From: an uncultured Caulobacteraceae bacterium
GTDB taxonomy: Bacteria; Pseudomonadota; Alphaproteobacteria; Caulobacterales; Caulobacteraceae
DNA length: 23,698 nt
Reading direction: 5' to 3'
Assembly (NCBI GenBank): GCA_903884915.1
Contig: CAISGS010000403.1
Location: 1-23,698, forward strand
Shown: in pieces, positions 9,003 through 16,274 of the stretch
Layout of the letters: each line of letters starts with the position of its first letter
Position numbering within the stretch: the stretch's first letter is position 1
The notes under the pieces: generated by a model
Seen by the model: the letters and a program-made list of their open reading frames with translations, nothing else
What the model was told of the DNA's origin: nothing
Database searches by the model: none
Program-made: the position numbers and the translations under genes

Positions 9003-10046
9003 TCAGGCGCGCTGAGTTGCTTCAGATGTCGCATCGCGCGGTATGGCGAGAACAGGCAGTGCGTCTCGATCGAGCGTTACGATATTGGCGCGCGAGATGC
9101 GCATGGGTTCGCCATCAAGGACGACCAGAGGACGGCGACTGGGGAGCTTGATGTCGACCTGTTGTGCGCGGGCGATCCTAAGGCGCGGAGAAGCGCGCCA
9201 GCCGCCGGATAGGAAGGCGGCGCCAAAAAACAGCATCTGCCACACCGAGCGTATCCTGAGCGAGGCGATTTCGAGATGGTGGCCGTGCTCCTCTCCACCC
9301 GGAGCGAGAATGCGCTCAAGGCCGCCGACGGCGATGACCAGTGAGTGAGCATTGCGCCATTTCATCCCATCAAGACGCCAGCCGATCCGGCAGTGAAGCG
9401 ACGGGCCAATGTTTTGGAGGAGGGCGCCAGCTGCCTGCCAGATGCGATGAAACTTATGCTGCGAACGAACGGCCTCGCGCAGGCGGGTCATCGGGCCGGG
9501 GAAACCGAAGGCAGCAGACAAGAAGAAGCTCTCGCCGCCGATGCGGCCAACGTCGAGCAAGCGCGGCCTGAGCATCGGCAGTTCGGTTGTGGCGCGGGCG
9601 AGGTCACCGTGGCCGAAGATGATCTTCGGTAAGACGTTCATGGTGCCGCCGGGCATCAGGATGACCGGAATGCCTGTGACTACTGCACGGGCGGCAGCAT
9701 TGCGCGCCGTGCCGTCGCCGCCGACGACAATCACTGCCGAAGGCCTGTCATTGAATGCCTTGTCAAAGGCCGCGTCCAGTCCAGAGGGAGCAACCGACAG
9801 GACGTCAAACGTAGCGTCCGGAAGGGCGGCCTTGAGACCTTTCTGATCGAACCTGGAGCTGCTACCGGCGCCGTTGTTGACGACGACGACATAGCTCGAG
9901 TGCTGCGATTTTTGCGGGGGTGTGGCGTCCCTTGATATGGCGGGCGAGTTGGAAGCAATGACATCCTCGGCGACCGGCGCGTCATTCACGCCCGACTGTG
10001 TTGCATAGCGCTGTTCGCTGGCGGTCGGCGTCACTTCCATTTGCAT
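9003..10046 (-). CDS. diacylglycerol kinase catalytic-domain protein (lipid kinase)
   Basis: A 347-residue protein with the DAGK catalytic fold. The nucleotide-binding signature VVGGDGT is at residues 107-113 and the second motif MPGGTMNVLPK at 131-141. An initial beta-strand with VVVNNGAGS starts near residue 53, and the conserved DGEP occurs near the C-terminus. The family phosphorylates diacylglycerol or sphingoid/undecaprenol-like lipids with ATP; it acts at the inner face of the membrane. The first 50 residues are polar and low in predicted structure and precede the fold, so the true start may be further in, although no better-supported start is visible. It heads a leftward unit with the metallophosphoesterase (4-nt gap) and perhaps the FAH-type hydroxylase, and is divergent from the CocE-type hydrolase gene. 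Confidence 0.87.
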   Translation of the reverse strand: MQMEVTPTASEQRYATQSGVNDAPVAEDVIASNSPAISRDATPPQKSQHSSYVVVVNNGAGSSSRFDQKGLKAALPDATFDVLSVAPSGLDAAFDKAFNDRPSAVIVVGGDGTARNAAARAVVTGIPVILMPGGTMNVLPKIIFGHGDLARATTELPMLRPRLLDVGRIGGESFFLSAAFGFPGPMTRLREAVRSQHKFHRIWQAAGALLQNIGPSLHCRIGWRLDGMKWRNAHSLVIAVGGLERILAPGGEEHGHHLEIASLRIRSVWQMLFFGAAFLSGGWRASPRLRIARAQQVDIKLPSRRPLVVLDGEPMRISRANIVTLDRDALPVLAIPRDATSEATQRA

Positions 10047-10154
10047 CCCGCAATAGCGTCCCTGCGCACAATGCAGTCAACCGACTCCACCCATCCGTCT
10101 GCTTGCGCCGACAGAAGCGGAATGCTCGGGACGTGTTCAAGTTCCCTGTGCGGG

Positions 10155-10183
10155 TTGACCTTAGGGGCCGCTCAGCGTGATTG
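10155..10183 (+). promoter_or_regulatory. candidate sigma-70-type promoter for the CocE-type hydrolase gene
   Basis: TTGACC at 10155-10160 is followed after exactly 17 nt by TGATTG at 10178-10183. The -35 element is 5 of 6 against TTGACA; the -10 element is weak. It lies 40 nt upstream of the start codon at 10223 in the divergent intergenic region and no better pair is visible there. This is a pattern match only. Confidence 0.3.
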
Positions 10184-10192
10184 TGCGCTACA

Positions 10193-10210
10193 GCGGCTGG
10201 GACAAGCCGC
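10193..10210 (+). promoter_or_regulatory. stem-loop directly upstream of the ribosome-binding site
   Basis: GCGGCT (10193-10198) and AGCCGC (10205-10210) form a perfect 6-bp stem around a GGGACA loop. The hairpin ends about 2 nt before the ribosome-binding site GGGAGAGA (10213-10220) of the CocE-type gene at 10223. It may act in the 5' leader on translation or mRNA stability, or be chance in GC-rich DNA. Confidence 0.3.
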
Positions 10211-10222
10211 AAGGGAGAGAAC

Positions 10223-11944
10223 ATGCGCAAGTGGACGGTGGCCGCGCTCGCGGCGGTTTCGGCTGTGGCTCTGGGCGTCGGATTGCTCGTGCCAGGGGCA
10301 ATGGCGCAACAGCAGCCGGCCGGGAAACAACAGGCAGGTCAGGCAGCTGTGCAGGGAAGCGCAGCCAACCCACTGGCGGAGGGCGCCACCGAAGTCTTCG
10401 CCACCATGCGCGATGGCGTGAAGCTGGCAGGCAATCTCTACCTGCCCCAAGGCAAAGGCCCGTTCCCCTGCATCGTGGTGCGCACGCCGTACGGCAAGGA
10501 CGAGATGTACAAGGATCCGCGGGGCGCTGAAGGCTACCAGAAGGCCGGCTACGCATTTCTGGTTCAGGACACGCGCGGCAAGGGCCACTCGGAAGGTTTC
10601 TACCAGGCATTCGTGAACGATCGCGATGATGGTTATGATACGATCGAGTGGATGGCGAACCAGAGCTGGTGCAACGGCAAGGTCGGCATCACCGGTCCGT
10701 CGGCCATGGGCATCACGGGCAATCTCGCGGCCATCGCCAACCCGCCGCACCTGACGGCGGCCTATGTGGTGGTGGCGCCCTTTGACCTGTTGCAAAACAG
10801 CTATCCGGGCGGGGTCTTGAAAGAAAAGGACGTGCTGGGCTGGTCCAAGGGCCAAGGCATGTCCGACGCGGTGCTCGACCAACAGCGCCGCCGCGTCGCT
10901 GATGATGTGTTCTGGAACCGTGCGGCCATGAGTGAGAACCGCAAATATATCCAGATCCCCATCTACAATTTCGGCGGCTGGTACGACATCTTCAACCACG
11001 GCAACATTTCCAACTTTGAATATCTGCAAAATCATGGGGCCAAGGGCGCACGCGGCAATCAAAAGCTGCTGATGGGCCCTTTCGGCCACGGACCCCTGTC
11101 CGGCAATCTGGAATATCCCGGCTTTGACTCTTTGAAGCTGTCGGGCGAGCAGGAAATCCGCTGGTTCGACTATTGGCTCAAGGGGATCGACAACGGCATC
11201 ATGGCTGAGCCGCCGGTGAACTATTATATGATGGGCTCGGCCCAGAAGGGGGCCCTGTCCGCCAAGTCTCGGATGGTAGCGTCCGCCAACTGGCCCCCAG
11301 CCAATCGCCCAGTGTCCTACTATTTGACGCCGGACATGAAGTTGACCATCAAAGCTCCAGCAGCCGACAGTGCCAAGATTGGCTATCAGTTTGATCCGGC
11401 TAAGCCTGTGCAGACCGTCGGCGGGGCCAATCTGACCTTTGATCGAGGCCCGATGGATCAACGGGCCATTGGGGATCGAAGCGATTATCTGCGCTTCCAA
11501 ACCCCTGTCCTCGAAAAGGACCTGTCGATTGCCGGACCGGTGAAGGTTGAGCTCTATGGGGCTACCGATGGGCTCGATACGGATTTTGTCGCCAAGCTGG
11601 TCGATGTCTATCCTGACGGCTATGAGGCACTGGTTCTGGATGCACCGATCCGCACCCGCTATCGCAATGGTCGGATGCCTGATCAGGTCAAGATGATGAC
11701 GCCCAATGCCCCGGAAGCCTTGGAGATAGACCTCTGGTCCACAGCCCTGACCTTCGAGCGGGGCCACCGCATCGCGCTGCATATCACCTCGTCCAATAGT
11801 CCGCGCTTCGAGGTCAATCCCAATACGGGTGAAGCCCCTGGTGAACATAGGCTGCCAGCGCGGGTGGCGACCAATATGATCTATATGGATGCCAGCCATC
11901 CGTCGGCCTTGGTGCTCCCAGTGATCTATCCAGAAGGGCAATAG
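10223..11944 (+). CDS. secreted CocE/NonD family hydrolase (X-Pro dipeptidyl-peptidase S15-like)
   Basis: A 573-residue exported protein. The ATG at 10223 follows GGGAGAGA and opens a Sec signal, MRKWTVAALAAVSAVALG and onward, with probable cleavage after residue 28 (AMA|QQQ). The catalytic domain is an alpha/beta hydrolase: VVRTPYGKDE near residues 85-95, nucleophile Ser160 in GPSAMG, Asp255 in GGWYDIF and His289 in GPFGHG, forming a complete Ser-Asp-His triad. The C-terminal jelly-roll domain typical of CocE/X-Pro peptidases follows, with APIRTRYR and the IALHITSSNSPRFEVNPNTG block. The family hydrolyses acyl esters, cephalosporin side chains or Xaa-Pro peptides. The gene is 73 nt upstream of the copper-monooxygenase fusion gene and both products are exported, so they probably share a transcript and a compartment. 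The exact substrate is unknown. Confidence 0.92.
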   Translation: MRKWTVAALAAVSAVALGVGLLVPGAMAQQQPAGKQQAGQAAVQGSAANPLAEGATEVFATMRDGVKLAGNLYLPQGKGPFPCIVVRTPYGKDEMYKDPRGAEGYQKAGYAFLVQDTRGKGHSEGFYQAFVNDRDDGYDTIEWMANQSWCNGKVGITGPSAMGITGNLAAIANPPHLTAAYVVVAPFDLLQNSYPGGVLKEKDVLGWSKGQGMSDAVLDQQRRRVADDVFWNRAAMSENRKYIQIPIYNFGGWYDIFNHGNISNFEYLQNHGAKGARGNQKLLMGPFGHGPLSGNLEYPGFDSLKLSGEQEIRWFDYWLKGIDNGIMAEPPVNYYMMGSAQKGALSAKSRMVASANWPPANRPVSYYLTPDMKLTIKAPAADSAKIGYQFDPAKPVQTVGGANLTFDRGPMDQRAIGDRSDYLRFQTPVLEKDLSIAGPVKVELYGATDGLDTDFVAKLVDVYPDGYEALVLDAPIRTRYRNGRMPDQVKMMTPNAPEALEIDLWSTALTFERGHRIALHITSSNSPRFEVNPNTGEAPGEHRLPARVATNMIYMDASHPSALVLPVIYPEGQ

Positions 11945-11990
11945 CCTTCGGTGAAGGACATGAGGCGGCGTCCGCAAGAGGTGCCCCTCT
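11945..11990 (+). promoter_or_regulatory. cluster of three small intercistronic hairpins
   Basis: The 73-nt gap between two co-directional genes has three consecutive perfect short stems: CCTTC-ggt-GAAGG (11945-11957, starting directly after the stop codon), GCGG-cgt-CCGC (11965-11975), and AGAGG-tgcc-CCTCT (11977-11990). None is followed by a T run, so a simple intrinsic terminator is not supported. They could tune the relative level of the two cistrons or protect the 3' end. GGGAG at 12008-12012 then serves as ribosome-binding site for the next gene. Confidence 0.35.
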
Positions 11991-12017
11991 CAAAACACAA
12001 GGGAAACGGGAGCGGTT

Positions 12018-14051
12018 ATGGCGATTTTGGGCAAGATCACGACGAGACATCTGGCAACGCTCCTGCAGGTCATGGGGACGATTGCCGCGCTTAGCGTGGG
12101 GCAAGGCGCCTTTCCTGCGGCGGCGCAAACCAAGCCGGCCGCGAGCCCAAGCCGAGTCGATGATTTCTTTTTGGCGGATCAAGATCTGCTCGGTCATCAG
12201 CTCTACCGGATGCGGGATGCCAAGGCCGTGGTTATGGTGACCTATGCGCCCGGCGACCGGCGTCTGAGGGCAGATGCCAAGGCGCTCATGGCCCTCAAGA
12301 CCGTCTATCCCAAGGGCCTAGAACTGTTTGGACTAGACAGCCGTATTGGCGCACGGCGCGAGGTGGTCACAGCCGATATCAAGGCGGCTGGTCTCAATAT
12401 ACCGATCCTCTTTGACTATGAGCAGCTTGTGGGCGAAGCCCTCGGCGTCACCCGCGCGGCCGAAGTCATCGTTATCGATCCGCGCCGCTGGACCATCGCC
12501 TATCGCGGACCGGTGGATGGTGCCAAGCCAGCCCTCGACGGCCTGATGGCGGGGGAGAAAATCGCCCTACCCGCCCGCGTCGCCCTGGGCCAAGCTCTGA
12601 CTTTCCCAGAACGAGCCAAGGCGTCCAGCCACGCGAAGATCTCTTACACCGATAGTGTCGCACCGATTATCCAGGCCAAATGCGCCACCTGCCATCAGCC
12701 TGGCGGGATCGGGCCGATGCCCCTTAACACCTACAGCCAGATCAAGGCCTTCTCGCCGATGATCCGCGAGGTCATCCGAACCCACCGTATGCCGCCCTAT
12801 CTGGCGGACCCCACCGTGGGGGCGTTCAAGGACGATGACCGCCTGACCTTGGACCAGAGAAAGACGCTGGTTCACTGGATTGAAGCGGGCGCGCCGCGCG
12901 GCACGGGCGAAGACCCCTTACAGAAGGTGACCTTCCAAGCCCCCGAATGGCCACTCGGCAAGCCGGATGTGGTGCTCGACGTGCCACGGGTCAAGGTCCC
13001 CGCGACAGGGATCATGGACTATCAGCACCCAGTCGTGGCCAATGCCATGTCCGAGGGCCGCTGGATGAAAGCCACCACCTTCCGCATCACCGATCGTCAG
13101 GCTGTGCACCATATTCTGACCGGTGTCGTTGGCACCGACCATGTGGGCGACACCTTCTCTGAGAGCCAGTGGGGCGCGTCCTTGGGCGGCTATGGCCCGG
13201 GCCGTGGCTCCAACATCCAGCCAGACGATACCGGCGTATGGGTGCCTGCCTCAGGCGGTGTCGGGTTCCAGAACCACTATACGCCCTATGGCAAGGAAAC
13301 GACCGAGAAGACCCAGATGGGGCTCTATTTCTATCCCAAGGGACAGGAACCGACCTATGTCCTGCGCACCTTCCTGATCTTCGATTTCTCAATCGAAATC
13401 CCACCGGGCGAGGAATTCCATAAGGAAACCAGCTATATTGAGTTCCCGAAGGACGCGATCCTCTATGGCATCACGCCCCACGCCCACGTGCGCGGCGGCT
13501 CGGCCCAGGTGTCGATCCTCTATCCCGACGGCAAGGAAGACAAGTTACTGGCCCTGCCCCGCTATAATTTTAGCTGGCAGTACGAGTACTTCTTGAAGGA
13601 CCCCCTGAAGGTACCGGCGGGGGCCAAGATCATTGCGCGCTGGACCTATGACAATTCCACTCGCAACCCCGGCAACCTCGACCCGACCAAGACCGTCTAT
13701 ATGGGGGAGCAGACCTCTGAAGAGATGATGGCGACCTATCTGCACTATCGCTGGGTCGACGAGACCGTAGCCCACCAAACGCCAGACTATGAAACCCAGC
13801 TCCAGGGCAATCTGCTGATGGGAATCCTCGATGACAATATGAACGGCAAGATCGAGATGTCTGAACTGCGAGGCGGGGCAAAGGGCCCGGTCAAGATGCT
13901 CAAGACCTACTTTGCGCTCATCGATACAAGCCATGATGGTGGCATTGATGCCAAGGAGATGGCGGCGGCTGCGAAGTTAATGCCCAAGCGTAGCCCGACA
14001 GCAGGGGTTCCACCCCCGGTCCCGACGATCTCACCGGTGGCATCGCGCTGA
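12018..14051 (+). CDS. exported redoxin-like / cytochrome c / copper type II monooxygenase / EF-hand fusion protein
   Basis: A 677-residue exported protein. The ATG at 12018 has GGGAG 5 nt upstream, and the signal peptide ends near residue 36 (AAA|Q). Order of parts: (1) a redoxin/thioredoxin-like fold at about 48-185 in which the catalytic Cys position is Ala77 (TYAPGDRR); (2) a c-type haem site C222-A-T-C225-H226 with Met258 (RMPPY) as possible axial ligand; these two Cys are the only ones in the protein; (3) a PHM/DBH-like copper monooxygenase region at about 300-590 with H364-H365 (AVHHIL), H420 (NHYTPYG), H488-x-H490 (PHAHVRG) and M570 (EQTSEEM), the full ligand set of the two copper sites; (4) EF-hand loops D605-E616 and D636-E647. 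Hydroxylation with electrons delivered through the haem is a reasonable inference; the substrate is unknown. Confidence 0.9.
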   Translation: MAILGKITTRHLATLLQVMGTIAALSVGQGAFPAAAQTKPAASPSRVDDFFLADQDLLGHQLYRMRDAKAVVMVTYAPGDRRLRADAKALMALKTVYPKGLELFGLDSRIGARREVVTADIKAAGLNIPILFDYEQLVGEALGVTRAAEVIVIDPRRWTIAYRGPVDGAKPALDGLMAGEKIALPARVALGQALTFPERAKASSHAKISYTDSVAPIIQAKCATCHQPGGIGPMPLNTYSQIKAFSPMIREVIRTHRMPPYLADPTVGAFKDDDRLTLDQRKTLVHWIEAGAPRGTGEDPLQKVTFQAPEWPLGKPDVVLDVPRVKVPATGIMDYQHPVVANAMSEGRWMKATTFRITDRQAVHHILTGVVGTDHVGDTFSESQWGASLGGYGPGRGSNIQPDDTGVWVPASGGVGFQNHYTPYGKETTEKTQMGLYFYPKGQEPTYVLRTFLIFDFSIEIPPGEEFHKETSYIEFPKDAILYGITPHAHVRGGSAQVSILYPDGKEDKLLALPRYNFSWQYEYFLKDPLKVPAGAKIIARWTYDNSTRNPGNLDPTKTVYMGEQTSEEMMATYLHYRWVDETVAHQTPDYETQLQGNLLMGILDDNMNGKIEMSELRGGAKGPVKMLKTYFALIDTSHDGGIDAKEMAAAAKLMPKRSPTAGVPPPVPTISPVASR

Positions 14052-14056
14052 TCCTT

Positions 14057-14096
14057 TAGGGGTGACAAAGACCTTTCACACCCCTAGCCTGTTGCA
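14057..14096 (+). promoter_or_regulatory. palindrome over a candidate leaderless promoter for the DUF3883 gene
   Basis: TAGGGGTG (14057-14064) and CACCCCTA (14079-14086) are perfect 8-bp inverted arms, and AAAG/CTTT (14067-14070, 14073-14076) continues the dyad inside. The same stretch contains GTGACA (14062-14067, 5 of 6 against TTGACA), a 17-nt spacer and TAGCCT (14085-14090), placing transcription start at or next to the ATG at 14097; no ribosome-binding site is present. The dyad would therefore cover both promoter elements as an operator. Alternatively it is the terminator hairpin of the preceding gene, but it has no T run. Confidence 0.45.
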
Positions 14097-14932
14097 ATGT
14101 CGAATGAGGCTTGGACTGACGAGGAAAATGACCTGATCGTTGCGGACTATTTCGCGATGTTGGTCAATGACGTCTCTGGGGCCAACTACAACAAGGCCGA
14201 CCATCGCAGGCGATTGGTCCCTCGGCTGCGCAACCGCTCAGAGGGATCGGTCGAGTTTAAGCACCAGAACATTAGCGCCGTCCTGAAGGGGCTGGGTGAA
14301 GATTGGATTGTTGGCTACAAGCCCCCTTCAATTTTCAACTGTCCTTGGTCGATGCGGTCGTGCGTTGGCTAGACCTCCACCCCATTTGGCGCGCCGTTGC
14401 GTTGAGCCCCATCCCGTCGAGCGGGCTCTATGAAGCGCCTCCCCTCTGGATCGGGCCGCCCCCAACGCAAAGCAATGGGCCTGCACCGCAAGAGTTGGAA
14501 CAGATGCTGCACATTGCCCACAAATTCGATGTGGCAGGCAGAGACGAGAAAAACCGAGCCCTTGGGCGCGCGGGTGAGGAGCGGGTCTTAGCCCATGAAC
14601 GCAGCAGTCTAGCCTTGGCCGGTCGGGCAGATCTCGCCAAGGCCGTGCGGTGGGTGGCGGATGAAGATGGCGATGGTGCAGGCTATGATATTGCCAGCTT
14701 CAATCTAGACGGAAGCCCGCGCCTGATCGAGGTCAAGACCACGAACGGCTGGGAGCGCACGCCTTTCTATATCAGCCGCAATGAACTGGCCGTCGCGGAT
14801 GAGCGGCGCGCGGATTGGTCCTTGGTCAGACTGTGGAACTTTGCCCGCGAGCCTAAGGCTTTCGAGCTTCACCCCCCACTAGAGGCCCATCTCTCCCTAA
14901 CCGCCACGACCTTTCAGGCCAGTTTTCATTGA
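14097..14932 (+). pseudogene. DUF3883 domain protein, interrupted by a 1-nt frameshift
   Basis: Two overlapping frames together make one recognisable protein of about 278 residues. The first runs from the ATG at 14097 (MSNEAWTDEEND) through GLGEDWIVGYKP; the second continues with FNFQLSLVDAVVRWL from 14327 and ends with TGA at 14930-14932. They meet in a run of five C at 14322-14326. One extra C would give GYKPPFNFQ in a single frame; as written the first frame ends after a nonsense tail at 14372. The C-terminal half is a DUF3883 domain with the nuclease-like residues GRAGEE, GYDI and IEVKTT, suggestive of a PD-(D/E)xK fold. DUF3883 proteins often occur near restriction or other defence genes, though none is seen here. 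A homopolymer sequencing error is as likely as a real mutation. Confidence 0.75.
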
Positions 14933-14950
14933 AGAGAGGCTGGCAGAACG

Positions 14951-14982
14951 GACCATCCGAACCCTTTCAGATCCGGATGGTC
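14951..14982. terminator. bidirectional terminator-like hairpin between convergent genes
   Basis: GACCATCCG (14951-14959) and CGGATGGTC (14974-14982) make a perfect 9-bp stem with a 14-nt loop. It lies 18 nt after the DUF3883 stop and 14 nt before the stop of the leftward serine hydrolase gene, the usual place for a shared terminator. There is no T run on either side, so it may need Rho or act by hairpin alone. Confidence 0.55.
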
Positions 14983-14996
14983 ACCGCCCCAATGGT

Positions 14997-16250
14997 TCAG
15001 GCAAAGCTCTCGGTCATGGCCGAATAGACCAGCGTGCGAAGGTCGCGGCGCAGGGTTAGGCGGGCGTCGGTGCCGATGACTTGGGTCATGAAGACGACGG
15101 TGAGGTCTTCCTTGGGGTCGATCCAGAAGGCGGTCGAGGCAGCCCCGCCCCAGAAATATTCACCCACCGTGCCGGGCAGCCGGGTCTTGGCGACATCGAT
15201 ATTGACGCCGCAGCCGAGCGAAAAGCCGATGCCGCTATAGCCAGACTCCGAGAAGGCGCCGGCCGGTGCCAGCTCGGTGAGGTCCTGATTGCCGGGCAGG
15301 TGGTTGAGGCTGAACAGGGCCACGCTTTTGGGGCTGAGGATGCGCACCCCATCGAGGGCGCCGCCCTTCACCATCATCTGGCAAAACCGCATATAGTCGT
15401 GGGTGGTGGAGACAAGGCCCCCTCCCCCGGATTCCAGCAAAGGCGGCTTGGCATAGCTGCTCTTTTGGGCGTCATCCTGCAGCTTCAGGCCACCGCCTTC
15501 GCCGGGGACGTAGCAGGACGAAAAGCGCGAGATCTTTTCGGGCGGACAATGGAAGCCGGTATCGACCATGCCGAGGGGTTCAAACAGCCGGGTGCGCAGG
15601 AACTCACCAAAGGCCATACCGGACACCTTCTCGATCAGATAGCCGAGGATGTCGATGGAGATGGAATAGTTCCATTGGGTGCCGGGCGAGAACTCTAGCG
15701 GCAGGCCCGCAAGCTGCTGGATCATGCCCTTTAGGCCGCCGGGGGTCTGGAAGTCATTGATCTTGTGGCGACGATAGGCAGCATCGACGGCCGTGCGCAT
15801 CAAGAAGCCATAGGTCAGGCCGGCAGTGTGGGTGGCTAGATCAATGACCTTCATCGGCCGCGCGGTCGGCGTCGTCAAAAAGCTCTCAGGCATGCCCGGA
15901 ACCAGGGTCGAGACCCCGCTGGCATAGACGCCAAGGCCTTTCCATTCTGGAATATAGGTCTGGACGTCATCGTCGAGGCCGATCATCCCGTCTTCGACAA
16001 GGATCATCAGGGCAACGGCGGTGATGGGCTTGGTCATGGAATAGATGCGGAAGATCGCATCCTCCTGCATGGGCTTAGAGCGCTCCAAGTCCATGTGACC
16101 GGCCATGCCCGTATGGACGTGCTGACCCTTGCGATAGATCTGCGTCATGATGCCGGGCAGCATGCCGCTATCGACATACCGCTTCTTCATCACCGCATCG
16201 AGCCGCGCGAGCCGCTCGGACGAAAGTCCAACCTGTTCTGGGGTTGCCAT
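14997..16250 (-). CDS. serine hydrolase, beta-lactamase / family VIII esterase type
   Basis: A 417-residue protein of the class C beta-lactamase/penicillin-binding fold without a signal peptide, therefore cytoplasmic. The ATG at 16250 lies 9 nt from AAGGAG (16265-16260 on the minus strand); a TTG at 16256 would sit too close to it. The nucleophile motif is S71-M-T-K74, the second motif Y195-S-I (GTQWNYSIS), and the third region has GEYFWGGAAST in place of KTG. This combination, together with LATHTAGLTYG and FWIDP, is typical of family VIII carboxylesterases (EstB-like), which hydrolyse short-chain esters and some beta-lactams. It is the last gene of a leftward trio, 24 nt after the PqaA-like gene. 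It probably cleaves an ester or lactone intermediate inside the cell; clinical beta-lactam resistance is not implied. Confidence 0.88.
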   Translation of the reverse strand: MATPEQVGLSSERLARLDAVMKKRYVDSGMLPGIMTQIYRKGQHVHTGMAGHMDLERSKPMQEDAIFRIYSMTKPITAVALMILVEDGMIGLDDDVQTYIPEWKGLGVYASGVSTLVPGMPESFLTTPTARPMKVIDLATHTAGLTYGFLMRTAVDAAYRRHKINDFQTPGGLKGMIQQLAGLPLEFSPGTQWNYSISIDILGYLIEKVSGMAFGEFLRTRLFEPLGMVDTGFHCPPEKISRFSSCYVPGEGGGLKLQDDAQKSSYAKPPLLESGGGGLVSTTHDYMRFCQMMVKGGALDGVRILSPKSVALFSLNHLPGNQDLTELAPAGAFSESGYSGIGFSLGCGVNIDVAKTRLPGTVGEYFWGGAASTAFWIDPKEDLTVVFMTQVIGTDARLTLRRDLRTLVYSAMTESFA

Positions 16251-16274
16251 GGTCAATAACTCCTTGTTTTTATT

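Noticed and set aside
10172..11977. 601-codon open frame on the minus strand, longer than the real gene opposite
   Set aside because: The plus strand encodes a complete CocE-type hydrolase with triad and signal peptide; the minus product is low-complexity-like and His/Arg-rich, typical of antisense shadow frames.
14997..16250. Antibiotic-resistance beta-lactamase
   Set aside because: No signal peptide, the third motif is WGG-like instead of KTG, and the sequence fits family VIII esterases better.
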